Below are positions 8,274 through 18,920 of a DNA stretch of 64,000 bases, piece after piece. Each line of letters begins with the position of its first letter. The stretch's first letter is position 1. The DNA is from Auricularia sp. M13. Its lineage: Eukaryota > Basidiomycota > Agaricomycetes > Auriculariales > Auriculariaceae. A model generated the notes under the pieces. The model was not told where the DNA came from. It searched no databases and saw only the letters and a program-made list of their open reading frames with translations. A program made the position numbers and the translations under genes. The stretch covers positions 372,001 to 436,000 of the forward strand of contig CM073197.1 in the NCBI GenBank assembly GCA_037042915.1, in the 5' to 3' direction.

Positions 8274-10215
8274 ATGTCCTCTGAACCCTTGCGTATTGCT
8301 ATCATGTACGTCCACTCGATGCCACATACGACCATGTCTTATCTTCATGGCAGTGGCGGCGGTATCGGTGGTCTCTGCCTGGCCGGGACGATTGCAAAGT
8401 TCGAAGAGGGAGGCCGCGAGGTCGTCGTTTACGAGGCAGCTGCAGACTTTACGGAGATCGGTGCAGGCCTGACCGTCTACGGACGCTCCTCTGACATCGT
8501 CTCCGCGCTCGGCCTTGAAGAAGCATTTGCTGCAATCGACACCACCATGGGTAGTAACCAGGGTGGGCTCCGCAACCAAGCAGGTCCCCAGGAATCACAT
8601 AATGATGTTCCCAATGGCAGAAATGGCATTCTTCCTCAGGCGCTCAGACGTGGGCGCGGAAGCGCAGGACATTACTCGCATGGTTTTCCAAGGTGCAGTC
8701 CCTTTCCCTCATTGGCCGGAATCTCAGGCCCGCTGATTCACGATGATTTATACGCTTACCTGACTCAGGACGAGGCGGTGTGTTCCACCGGGGTGATCTG
8801 CGATCCGTTTTCGCCCGCCACTGCGAAAGATCCGCGAAGGTTCTCGTGCACTTCAACAAGCGGCTCGTCTCGTATGCTCCCCGGGATGCATCTGGTAATT
8901 CGGCTCGACTCTCAGTCCATTCCGAGAATTGGTCTCAATGCGCCCACAGCAGGGGCATCGGACTACAAGCTGTCCTTCGCCGATGGCACCTCCGCAATTT
9001 GCGACGTGATTATCGGCGCGGATGGCGTGCGGTCTCCAGTGAGAACCACAATGTTCAATACAGCAGCCAAGGAGACCGGTGATGAGAGTCTGCGCGAATT
9101 CGGGCCTCCAGTGTGGAGCGGCCAGTGCGTGTACCGCGCTCTCATTCCCATGGACCGCGCGACAGAAGAGTGGAACAAGCTCGGCCGCGAGGGTCCCCAC
9201 CCTCTGATGACCGGCAGGTTTTCGGTGAGTCCTGTAATTGTCATTCAGTAGGAGTATTGGGTCTCCTGAAACTTGACAGTTCAGCGGAAAGAATAAGGTA
9301 CGCTCAACGTGGAATACTGAGCCCGAGAGATTTCTCGCCGGATATTAACAGAATTCGCGACAGAAAATCATAGCCTACGCGATTCAGAACTATGCTTTCG
9401 CCAACGTCGCCGCATTCGTACGCGAGGACAGGGAGGAGGGCGAAGCGTGGAGCGAAGACAAGTGGGTGCGCGACGTCGGCGGAGAGCAAATTCGGAAGGT
9501 GAGTGTAATCCATGCGATAGCCTCTAGCTATGAAGAAGCTAACAATGTGGTAGGACTTCGAGGGGTGGGAGGACGCTGCTGTCTCTCTCACGAATGTAGG
9601 GCTGCAAGCAGAACATCTGTCATAGCAAGGCCGAGCTGATAACGATGACAGGCAGTGACCAAGGCATCGCGCTGGGCTATTCACGTTGCGCACAAGCTCC
9701 CATACTTCGCGTATGGAAATGTCGCTGTCCTCGGCGACGCGGTATGTGTTACACCTCGTTCTTCCCGGAATGTAGACACAGAAGCTGACCCTTTGCGACT
9801 GAAAGGCGCACGCCATGACGCCGCACAACGCGTCCGGGGTTAACCAAGCAATCGAGGCAAGTAGCAGCTAGCAGCGAGCGTCGTGGAATCTTGACGAGAA
9901 GCAACGTGGGTATGGCAGGACGCCTACATCCTGGGACGGCTCCTAGCAAACCCATCCACAACACGCGAGACAGTACGCCACGCGCTGCAAGCCTACGACG
10001 CCGCACGCCGCCCACGCGCGCAAGCCATCGTCGAAATCTCGCGCGACCAAGGTCGACTGACGGACTTCACGGCGCCGGAGGGGGATGATGGCGCGGCCAT
10101 CGACGCCAAGATGAAGGCCAACCATGCGTTTGTCGCGAAGGGCACTGTTGCAGAGGACTTGGAGATGGCCGAGAACATCCTAGCGCAGCGCATCGCAGAG
10201 TCGAAGAGCGTCTAG
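8274..10215 (+). CDS. FAD-dependent monooxygenase, salicylate-hydroxylase-like (copy 1)
   Basis: A class A flavoprotein aromatic hydroxylase, which would use NAD(P)H and O2 to hydroxylate a phenolic substrate. Exon 1 (MSSEPLRIAI) is joined across a ~45-base intron to complete the FAD-binding motif IIGGGIGGLCLAG. Further exons carry VVVYEAAADFTEIGAGLTV, FFLRRSD, VFHRGDLRSVFARHC, the GD-type motif DVIIGADGVRSPVR, and the second FAD motif GDAAHAMTPHNASGVNQAIE. The chain ends in ...AQRIAESKSV. About nine introns are needed. One at about 8895-8949 is fixed by frame: only its acceptor at cccacag rejoins SYAPRDAS to AGASDYKLSF. All catalytic motifs survive, so the gene appears functional. It is a paralogue of 61325-63240, sharing the first intron position, and is convergent with the dehydrogenase at 10653. 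The substrate is unknown. Confidence 0.82.
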
Positions 10216-10652
10216 TCGTACGAGTTATAGCCAACATCATAGCAGTCCTACTTTGCAACTCCCAAGCCGACGACGAACGCTGTCGAAAAGAGCGCCGAGC
10301 ACAAAATCAGCGCCAGCCCATGGTTGCACTTGCCCATTGAATGAGAGTCTCGGCGCCTTAGCGTCCAAAAGCCAATGCAAGTTGGAACAGTTTTCTCGCG
10401 ACAAAGTAAGGCAATTAAAGGGATGATGTAGTCCGAAGGTTCGAAAAGTAGGAGGGCAAGAGTCGGATGGACACTTCAACTCCGCTGCCACCTGCGTGAA
10501 AGAAGAATAGTTCGATGTGCGCTATGTATCAACTACCAGCTACGTGCTTCTACAAGTTGTGGGTGTCTACTTCTAGTGTGATCTAGTCTACGAATCTACG
10601 AGTGAAGATCTACGAAACAGTCCGGTAAAGGAAAAAGAGAAGAACAAAGCCA
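10216..10652. other. Convergent intergenic spacer
   Basis: About 440 bases between the 3' ends of two convergent genes. No gene or strong repeat seen; presumably holds both 3' untranslated regions. Confidence 0.5.
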
Positions 10653-11988
10653 TTATGCCTTGACCTCGTTTGGACAGGGCTCGCCCTTCTCGAGCGCGAC
10701 GAGGTTGTTGAGTGTCGTCTCTGCGATACCATGCAGAGCCTATAATACAATGCGTCAGTACAAGTTTCAGATGATGAACGACCAGCTCACCTCTTCCGTC
10801 AAGAACGCCTGGTGGCCGCTGACGAAGACGTTGTGGAAGCTGAGCAGGCGGCTGAGCAGGTCGTCCTGGATGACGCTGTCGCTCGCGTCGCGGAAGAAGT
10901 AGCCCTCCTCGCCGTCGTACACGTCGATTGCGACGGCGCGCAGCCGGCCCTCCTTGAGGACTTTGACCAGGGCGAGCGTGTCGATGAGCGCGCCGCGCGA
11001 CGTGTTCACCAGCACCACGCCCTCGCGCATCTTGCGCAGCGCGGTCTCGTTAATGATATACCTGGAAGTGGTCGTATGAGTGCAAAGGGCAGTATGAGGG
11101 TATGGATGAGGGACGCACCGAGTGGAAGGCGCGAGCGGGCAGTGCAGGGATATTATCTCGGAGCGTTCGAGCAGCTCGTCCAGCGTATCAACGTAGGTGA
11201 TGCCTGCCGCTGCTGCACCAGCCGGGTCGGGATACGGGTCGTAGGCTTTGGGCACCCATGAGCTTTGGAACTCATGCCAAAAGAGGGACACTCACCAATG
11301 ACCTTCGACCTGAAGCCGAGCGCGAGGATGCGGCCCACGCAGAGGCCGATCTTGCCCGTGCCTATGAGGCCCACCGTTCGGTTCTCGAGGTTGAAGCCCT
11401 CGAGACCGGTAAGCGTGAAGTTCCCGTCGCGCACGCGTGGGTAGGCTTTGTGGCTATCAGGAAGAAAATCAAGTACATTAGGAGCTTGTACGGGAGAAAT
11501 AGTAGGCATTTCCACTCACTATTTGCGGATGACAGTGAGCATCAGTCCAACCGCGAACTGGACGGACATTAGCAGAACCCTCCAGAGCACAGAACACAGT
11601 GCTTACCTCCGCAACAGCCTCGGGGCTGTAGGCAGGCACGCGGACGACCTTGATATTGAGCTCCTGAGCCTTGGCGAGGTCGACGTTGTTGAATCCCGCG
11701 CATCGCAGCGCGACGAACTTGACGCCGAGCTTGCTGAGCTCGACCAGCGTCGGCGCGTCGAGGCGGTCATTCACAAACGCGCAGACGCCGGTGCAGCCCT
11801 CGGCAAGGATTGCAGTGCGCTCGTCGAGGCCGGGCTCGAGGTACGCGATCTCGACGGATTTCGTGTCGGGGGACCCCTTCTGCGCCGCGGTGAACGCGTC
11901 TATCTCATACTGCGCAGCACTGTCAGATCACGGCCCACGCGACGGCGCGCGTACGCACCTTCTTTGCGCTGAAGAACGCGAGCTTCAT
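10653..11988 (-). CDS. D-isomer-specific 2-hydroxyacid dehydrogenase (D-lactate dehydrogenase-like)
   Basis: A cytosolic NAD-dependent oxidoreductase interconverting 2-oxoacids and D-2-hydroxyacids. Exon 1 encodes MKLAFFSAKK. The substrate-domain motif LRCAGFNNVDLAKAQE is followed by VRVPAYSPEAVAE, then after an intron the Rossmann motif VGLIGTGKIGLCVGRILALG, the dinucleotide-domain end VDTLDELLERSEIISLHCPL, the motif VLVNTSRGALIDT, and IDVYDGEEGYFFRD. The catalytic Arg lies in VNTSRG and the catalytic His in VFVSGHQAFLTEEA. The C-terminus reads IAETTLNNLVALEKGEPCPN before the final EVKA. DVYDGEEGYFFRD is typical of the D-lactate dehydrogenase (ldhA-like) branch rather than formate or phosphoglycerate dehydrogenases. 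Introns lie near 11565-11605, 11235-11300, 11063-11120 and 10741-10790. Substrate assignment is by family. Confidence 0.85.
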
Positions 11989-13420
11989 GTTTTGGTTGGA
12001 ATTTGGGTGTGGATGGCGGACAAGGGCAGCGTGGCGTCTCCGATTTATGCACCCGCGGCACCGCGCGCCCCTAGTCTAGACCCAGCCGAGGCGCGTACTG
12101 CCTTGGCGCGTCATGCCCATCGATGGCCTGGTGCAAGCCCGCCTGCGCTTATCGCGTCCATGCAGTGCATCTGGATGTGCGCGCGGGATCTGACTCGAAG
12201 CAAAGAGAAGGAAGGAAACCAATTCAGAACGGCCGAGCGCTCCGAGTCGTCCACGGGTCGAATGGCCCGACAACGCGAGGCAAACCCGTGCAGGGAGCTC
12301 GACTAAGCAATGAAACGACGCAGACCAGCGAGGCAAGCTCATCGAAAAGCTCGGGTAATTGAAGTGGCAACCCTGCATTGCGAGTGGATCAATGCTCTGA
12401 ATCTCCGGGGCTAGGCAAATGCTGGCCATGCGAATACAGAGCAGATAGCAATGGACTCGGTTGTCCAACGCAAGGTCGAGAAAATCGCCAGCTCTGGACT
12501 ATCGAACACCCACATGCAAACACTAAGTCAAGCCCGACCATCGAAAGCATCCCATTTCGGAACCGAGACATAGGCAGACTGTGCAGCATTCCTATGTCAG
12601 CGGATAGTCCAGCCATGCAGCTCGGGGCCTTGAGACGTTTGCAATCGACAAGCGCGAAGCTCAGGACGATTCATCTTTGGTTACTGCAGGCCTGGTCTCA
12701 AGCAGGCCAAGGACAAGACCAGGATTATGGAACCGGTAAATGAGGAGATATTTCAGCCCTTAGAAGGTCGAAATAACGGTGAGTCGAGGTAACACCGCGG
12801 CTCCAAGTTATGCAATAGAGGCCTAGCCAGCTCACCAGCCGAGGATCTGAGTTGCATGAGCACGGCCCTGTAGCCCCGAGGCCACGCCGTTGAGTTGTGT
12901 GAGTCCAACAACCGCCTAGCCATCCGTTTCCTAGGTCCATTCGCCAGTTGAACGATAGACCGCAGGCTCGGCGTTCCGCGAGACATAGACACAGTCACAC
13001 AGAGCCTTGAGCGGGGTTTTAAGTCCACGACATCTGCGTGCTAGAGGCGAATCAGATATCTCAGCAGGCGGGTCAGGTTAAGAGGGAAAGGGAGATGAAG
13101 TCTAGCCGGCGTCTAGCCACCGCACCCGGATCGTCGCTGTCAGCTGACACGTGGCTGCCGCCTCACCTCTATATTTCATTACATTCGTGAACGTACATGC
13201 AGGCCGAGTGAGGTCCTGTTGTGAGAGAGTGGATAAATGCATCCTCATCATTTTTTCCTCATAATTCACAGTGACTCAAGCAGGAAGACCTTACAGTTTC
13301 TACTCAATCTGCATTCCGTGCAACTCCACGAACCAAGAACTCGAACACAGTATATCAGGCTGTATATCGTTCTTCGTACACCATGTGCGACACATTCTCT
13401 ACTGGTTTGCGCACGAGCCA
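11989..13420. other. Gene-poor intergenic sequence
   Basis: About 1.4 kb with no supported gene. The left end must hold the promoter of the minus-strand dehydrogenase. Open frames occur on both strands but lack domains, homology within the window or splice-consistent extensions. Confidence 0.4.
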
Positions 13421-13530
13421 CTTTGAATCAACAGTCTCAGGCGAATTTGTCTTGGGTGGAGTTCCCCAATGACTGCGATGCGGTCGTGCGAGAAGAAAGA
13501 AAGCTTTCCAGTGCGAGGCCTTGGTGATGC
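13421..13530 (-). pseudogene. Fragment of a FAD monooxygenase gene
   Basis: On the minus strand this matches 62660-62787 of the second monooxygenase, covering the exon around ITKASRW...FFAYDRIAVIGDA and the intron that follows. Relative to that gene it has lost about 17 bases inside the exon (shifting the frame) and about 15 bases at the exon end, which removes the splice donor. Only one exon and part of one intron survive, with no flanking monooxygenase sequence. Confidence 0.75.
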
Positions 13531-14083
13531 ACTATCACGTGCGAGTGACTGGTGCAAATAAAGGATAGAACCTTCGAGCATTGCTTTCGACGCATTTACA
13601 ACCATTGTACGCGCGATCAATTGGTCCGGAGACGGATGCGAGCGCAGTCTTTTCGCCTGTCGAGGGTCTACTTACGCGTTACGTTTTGCATCCTGGATTG
13701 CTATTATGTTGCACAGGCATACGGAAGCTAAATCGCAAATAATCGTCAGCACTTTCAAGCTCGTCCAGTCATGTCGAGACGCAACGGAACGCGTCGCGCG
13801 CGCAGGCCCAGTCATTTTGACATGATGGACACTGGGTGAGCGGGAGGAACGATTTGAAAGCCCGACGAACTGCCTTTCCTCTGCTCATTCCGCCGTCATA
13901 CCCCAATGGACTTGAGGATTGTGTCACCGCCTTGGTAGCAGCGTCATCATTTTTCTTATTGCGTTACTTGTCGCGCTGTAATAACGCGGCGCTGGCTGTA
14001 TGAGCGTTACCCCACCGTCGCGCGCCTTCCCCGGGTACGCCTTCTACCTATCCGGAAGATTGCCTCCGGATAAGGTGTTTCCC
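13531..14083. other. Intergenic sequence between pseudogene scrap and dispersed repeat
   Basis: No gene supported. A short perfect inverted repeat (tatccgga / tccggata) lies near 14047-14071, at the junction with the repeat. Confidence 0.35.
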
Positions 14084-14254
14084 AACGAATGCACGAGAGA
14101 ATGCACTGCTGACATTATGTCAAGTAGCGTTTATTCCATTTTTGGCAAGAGGATCGTCGAAAGAGGACTTTCTTCACCTTCGTCGAGAAACGTCACCCCA
14201 ACGAATTCTTCTCAGGGGGAGAACGCACCCCAACGGATTGGAGCGCGATCTCGT

Positions 14255-14260
14255 TATAAA
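14255..14260 (+). promoter_or_regulatory. TATA box within the dispersed repeat
   Basis: TATAAA in cgttataaactcagggcgc. It is retained in the other copy at 63827-63832, which supports a promoter role. Confidence 0.45.
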
Positions 14261-14547
14261 CTCAGGGCGCACGAGTGGACACGCGTCGTCGTCCTCTTTC
14301 TCCCACTTTCCCCCATCGCTCCCATTGGATGCTCCCCTGCGCGCACGTCCATGGCCTCCGCGGGCGTCTATTTTGGGATCCTTCTGTGCTGCTCTTCGAA
14401 CGCTCCTGCTCGAGCCGCGGGTGTTTCCTTCGCCTTCCCCGGCGAGGCTCCTGGACTGATTGCACTGGTGCTACGCTACATACCCAGTTTTCTCCCCTGT
14501 GGAATCTGTCGATATCTCGGTTCTTGGATGCGCGCAGACTGGCATGT

Positions 14548-14595
14548 CTCGAGATGTGCGAGTCCTATGATCTATCCGGACTCGCACATCTCGAG
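14548..14595. other. Perfect 18-bp inverted repeat (hairpin) inside the repeat
   Basis: Arms 14548-14565 and 14578-14595 are perfectly complementary (ctcgagatgtgcgagtcc) with a 12-base loop. The copy near 63.5 kb keeps the right arm nearly intact but has several mismatches in the left arm. Confidence 0.7.
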
Positions 14596-14788
14596 AGGCT
14601 GGCCTCACGCGCCAATCTAGTGTCTCTGGCCCGCGCAGCAACTCCGCACCTTCTCGACCTGTCTGTTCCTGAACACGTCGAGAGAAGCTGTGCCCCGCAC
14701 ATACCCATTGCTTGCCGGACCGGAACTGACCGTCGCGTCTGCTCTCTGACCGTACTACCAGGCAGCGTTGTGCACTCATGACGGCTGC

Positions 14789-15601
14789 TCTTATTGGGTT
14801 CCTTGACGGCTGTTCAACCCGGGTCTCGCTTGACTTGGGCGGCTTGACGTTTGCATTCCGCTCAGATTCTCTCTCATCACCTGAGGTGTTATTATCGTTC
14901 TCCTTTGAGCTGGCTTTACCGGACGCCGAAGGATCATCTGGCTTGGAATCTGCGAGCTCAGACCGGGCTCGCATGTCCTGAGCTGGCTACCCTCTAATGC
15001 TTCGCCTTAACTCACAGTCTTCCAGCTTTTATGTCCATTCGACTCGCTTATTTTTTCATGGTTGAGCTGGGGCATCGTTCTGCTTCGTCGCCAGCTCCCG
15101 TTAGACGCTGTTGAAGGCTGGTCCGACTTCTGGGCAGTGCCGCAAACATTGCGTACGCTCATTCAGCTTGCTCGACTTGAGCCATCGTTTCCCACAACTT
15201 GAGCCATCGTTAAGCGCGTATGTCCTATATTTCGGTCTCGTATGATGTAGATTGGAAGTCACAGGTTTTCAACTCGGTTAACACACTTTTTCTACCATGT
15301 CGGTCTCGCCCATCAAGAAAACCTGTGGATTTTCCCCGTTTCCTTTTCACCTTCTGCGAGGCGCCCCGGGGCGTTGCGGATGTCACCCGGCATTGAGTGC
15401 CCGGATTGTCGTCCCATTGCGGGTCTACAGCCTAATTGACCCGCACAACCAGCACGTCAATCGGTAACGATCACCTGCAAGGAGCCCCATACGGTAGTTC
15501 CCCGAAGCAGCGACCCGGCCGAGCACGAGCGAGTCTTCCCGGAACTGTTTAATTTGCGCACTATTTAAACAGCAAAAGAGGCGTCGACAGATCACTCCAC
15601 C
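14789..15601. other. Upstream region of the Zn2Cys6 gene
   Basis: About 810 bases without a supported gene. A TATA-like ctatttaaac lies at 15561-15570, about 40 bases before the ATG at 15602. Confidence 0.45.
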
Positions 15602-18595
15602 ATGGCGTCGTCCGAAGTACCTGCACCCGATGCCGCGAGCCACCAGACGAAAATAGATGACTTCAAGAAACGACGTGGTCCCGTATCCTGCGCAGGTCCG
15701 TTGCACGTCGATAGATCTCTGCGGGAGTGTTGATGATTCAGTTTAGAATGTAGGCGACTCAAGCTGAAATGCGACAGGAGAGTGCCCTGCTCATCGTGTA
15801 CTAAACGTGGATGTGCGCCAATTTGCCCCAACGGTGAGTTGGGCGTCTCTTTTCAAGTTCCAGCTGCGGACAAAAGTCATGAGTCACTGACAGCGCCGTC
15901 TGGAAGGGACTCTGACGGCGGGGCCAGGAAATAGGTACGGTGCACCTTGGGATGATCTATCGCCTGAACTCGTCGTAGATTTGTGCTGGCCGACACGCAA
16001 CATCTGCACTCGAAAATCGAGCAGGTATTGTCTCACCCGTCTCTGCAATCGCTGCTTACGCTTAACAGATGAGCAAGCGCATCGCCGAGCTCGAGGACGC
16101 GCTCGCATCTCTGCAGTCGCGATTCTCCAACGAAGCGCACCCGCTGCTAAAGGAGGAGCTCATGCTCATCAAAGCTCCTCTCGTCACTCACAGCGTCGAC
16201 GCTGCGATCAACGATGTGCCTGAAGTGGTAGCGGATTCTCTGGGAACGCTTACGCTTGGGGATCACGAGCATTTCTTTGGACCCCATGCTGCTGCGGATG
16301 TGAGCTCCTTGTCCCCTCTTGTCTCTCTCATCTCTGAGTCTGACGGAAATTTTGATGCAGTACCTATCAGGCGTGAGTCTCCAATTCTGCAGGACAACCC
16401 CCTGCTGATTCTTCACACAGAATGATAGCCCCCGCGATGCCTCTGGCTCGCGCGCGTCTTTACCTTCGGACCTCCAGGTCATGGCCAAAAATTTCCCTCT
16501 CTATTACGTGCCAGGGCACACAGACTCGTCAGACGAAACGCAGCATCGCCTCTCTGCGTATCTTCCGCAGAGGCAGGATGCTCTCTCTCTCGTCGACCTA
16601 TACTTCACCAACGCGGCCTGGTCCTTCGCTGTCGTCACCAGGCAGGAGGTCGAGGACATCCTCGCTTCACTTTACCTGGGCGATACACCAGATGCTCGCC
16701 AAGTCCAGGCTCATGAGCTGACCGTCATAATAAGTAGCTCTATTCCTACACTACTAAGACGATCTTGACCTACGTTTTAGTGATCTTTGCCATCGCGTGT
16801 CTCGTCGATCCGGGACGGCTTCCGTCCAGCACCGATGCTACGAGCTATTATGATCTTGCAAGGGTCGCTTTAGGCATCGACCCTGTAATTGAACATCCTT
16901 CGTTATCCGTTATCAGAGCTATTGTGAGCACATAGCAGACTGAATCGTTCTGGATCTGACCTTCCATGCAGCACATGATGACACTCTTTCTGCAAATGAA
17001 CGACCAAGAGAACGGCGCGACAATGTGCTTCATCCTCTCCGGCCTCAACTCGCAACTCTGTCAAAGCGTAGGTGAGAATGCTTTCGCGGCAGCCGTTACT
17101 GACAATCCTCAGCTTGGTTTGCATCGAGATGATAGCCAGTGGAATCTCAGTGAAGATGAACTTCAAAAGCGTCGGAGCGTTTTCGTGCGTACTCCTCGAC
17201 AAAATCGAGAGCACCTTTAGCTGATGATTTCTTCGGAAAACAGTGGCAGGTATTGTCGTTGGACACCTGGGCCAGCTTCGCGTTCGGCCGCCCCGCGTGC
17301 TTCACTTCGTCGCAAGTAGATGCCAAGTTACCCATCGATGTTGAGTGTCGCCAAAGTTCAGATGGATCTTCGCATCCCTCCTGTGGGCACTTCCGTAATT
17401 CGTTGTAGTAACTGGTCCTGATGAGCTCAGCAGTCCACGCACTCGCGCATTCCTTTGAGAAACATTGCATGCTCAAGATTATGGAAGAAGCACTCGGTAC
17501 TGCCCCTCAGACCTACGCCGCTGTGCTCAGATTCGATCGACTTGTGCGCGAGCATCCTTTCAGCCAGTGCCTCCGACAACCGAACGTTGGAGAAATCGAG
17601 TCGAACATTTCACCTTCACTCATGTTGCAGCGCACAACAGCCTTCTGCCTATGCCAAAAAGGTATTTTCACCTCGCCCAGCCGCTCAACGTTCAGTCAAG
17701 CTGAGCCTGTCCATATAGTCTTACTCATCTTGCACCGGGGCTTCTTTGTGCAGGCATTGACGGAGAGCCCTTCTGACCCACTAAAGAGCAAGTACGGGCA
17801 GAGTGTTCTTGCCGCGTTCCAGTGTGCTTTCAACATCACTGCGAGCGTCCGCGCTTTATTCTCCCAGGTGCCTCTTGCTCTACGTTTCTGGTCATTTGCG
17901 AGCTGGTGTTTCTCTGCCTCGGCGAGTGCATCCCTCCTAATCGAAACTCATACGCACTAACCTAAAGCACATAGGTCTTTCTAAGCGCCCTCGTCGTGCG
18001 AAGCCCCGGCTCCGGGCTCGGACAAACCGCGTGGGTCGAGTTGGAACGCGTTCGCCAGCTCTTCAAGCAATGTGAACCTGTTTCCCGTCGTATTTCCCGC
18101 TTGATGGTACGGATTCTAATTTATGGCTCGTGCTGCACTGACTCTAGTGGCCAGACAAAGCTCGAAACCTGTCATGCAAAAGCGCGCACTGCTCACGAAG
18201 CACACAAGAGCGGATTGTTCACACGCCATGGCCCAGAGGAGCTATGCAGCATGGACCTGGGCTACCTCCTGGGCCGCACACTTTGCATCAATCCTACCGC
18301 GCTCCCTTGTGCGATTGCCACTGAGATCATGGGCACAGGTACTTCGTCACGATGCGACTACAACTCAACCTTCCCCCCACTACCACCAGTGGCCACTTCG
18401 AGCTTTCTTCCCCGGCGACAAGACAACATCCAAATGCCCGCTGCAGGGAACACCGGCTGGTCAGTCAGTGGCCACGTGCCACCGGCACCAATTCCCATTA
18501 ATGCAATGTTTCCGGTCGACCTGGGCAGCGCAATGACCGTAGCGGATGTCAACCTAGATTTCATGAATGACCTCATACAGCGCTCCGATTCCTAG
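15602..18595 (+). CDS. Zn2Cys6 fungal-specific transcription factor
   Basis: A nuclear DNA-binding regulator. Exons 1 and 2 join to give the binuclear zinc cluster CAECRRLKLKC-x5-C-x2-C-x8-C, all six cysteines present and preceded by KKRRGP. Next come GTLTAGPGNRFVLADTQ and a leucine-heptad linker (MSKRIAELEDALASLQ), the usual coiled-coil dimer region. The long middle (YYVPGHTDSSDETQHRLSAY onward, LVDLYFTNAAWSF, MNDQENGATMCFILS, VGLHRDDSQWNLSEDE, WQVLSLDTWASFAFGRPACF) is the fungal-specific regulatory domain. The chain ends in ...DLNFMNDLIQRSDS-type sequence at 18595. More than ten small introns are needed, and some splice choices past 17.4 kb are uncertain. Target genes are unknown; it is not obviously paired with any neighbour. 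Confidence 0.8.
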
Positions 18596-18920
18596 TCTTG
18601 GTATTACTTTTACTTGTTGTTTTCTCCCAACGAGTTGTATTTCAGCCTCAGCCCCGGTTCATGTCACGTGACTTGCCTGATCCCGTGATGCGTATCTGCG
18701 TCTTCACCTCGAAAGATAAGCTGCCGGAAAATGCATTAGAATAGAGCTAGGATAAGGCACGGAACTATTCTATGGTGCTTGTAAGTTTCCCTGCACCGTT
18801 GCATGTTACCTCGGCAGCATCAGAAATACAATCGGGATCGGCTTCTCAACATCGTTAATACAATGCGCGCATTGTTATCCATGACAACGGGCGTGTACAA
18901 TAGCCCAGCGCAGTAGATAT
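18596..18920. other. Short intergenic region
   Basis: About 325 bases. Nothing recognisable beyond presumed 3' and 5' untranslated sequence. Confidence 0.4.

Larger units (their letters stand above)
14084..14788 (+). repeat. Dispersed ~0.7-kb repeat, copy 1, with TATA box and open frame
   Basis: Similar over about 700 bases, with small indels, to the reverse complement of 63288-64000. Both copies carry a TATA box (14255-14260 here) followed about 70 bases later by a conserved ATG (14329). From that ATG this copy is open for 150 codons, to 14781. The two copies share frame at the start (MLPCAHVHGL) and in the last half (LERL(A/V)SRANLVSLAR), but indels put the middle in different frames. I recognise no domain. 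It may be the 5' end of a gene family, a decayed gene pair, or part of a mobile element. Confidence 0.75.

Noticed and set aside
8600-8780. Frameshift in the first monooxygenase
   Set aside because: Removing two short GT..AG introns restores FFLRRSD to VFHRGDLRSVFARHC, so no mutation is needed.
13421-14788. A single inverted duplication linking the 13-15 kb and 62-64 kb loci
   Set aside because: The monooxygenase scrap and the repeat keep the same relative orientation but are in swapped order between loci, so one inversion or duplication cannot explain both.
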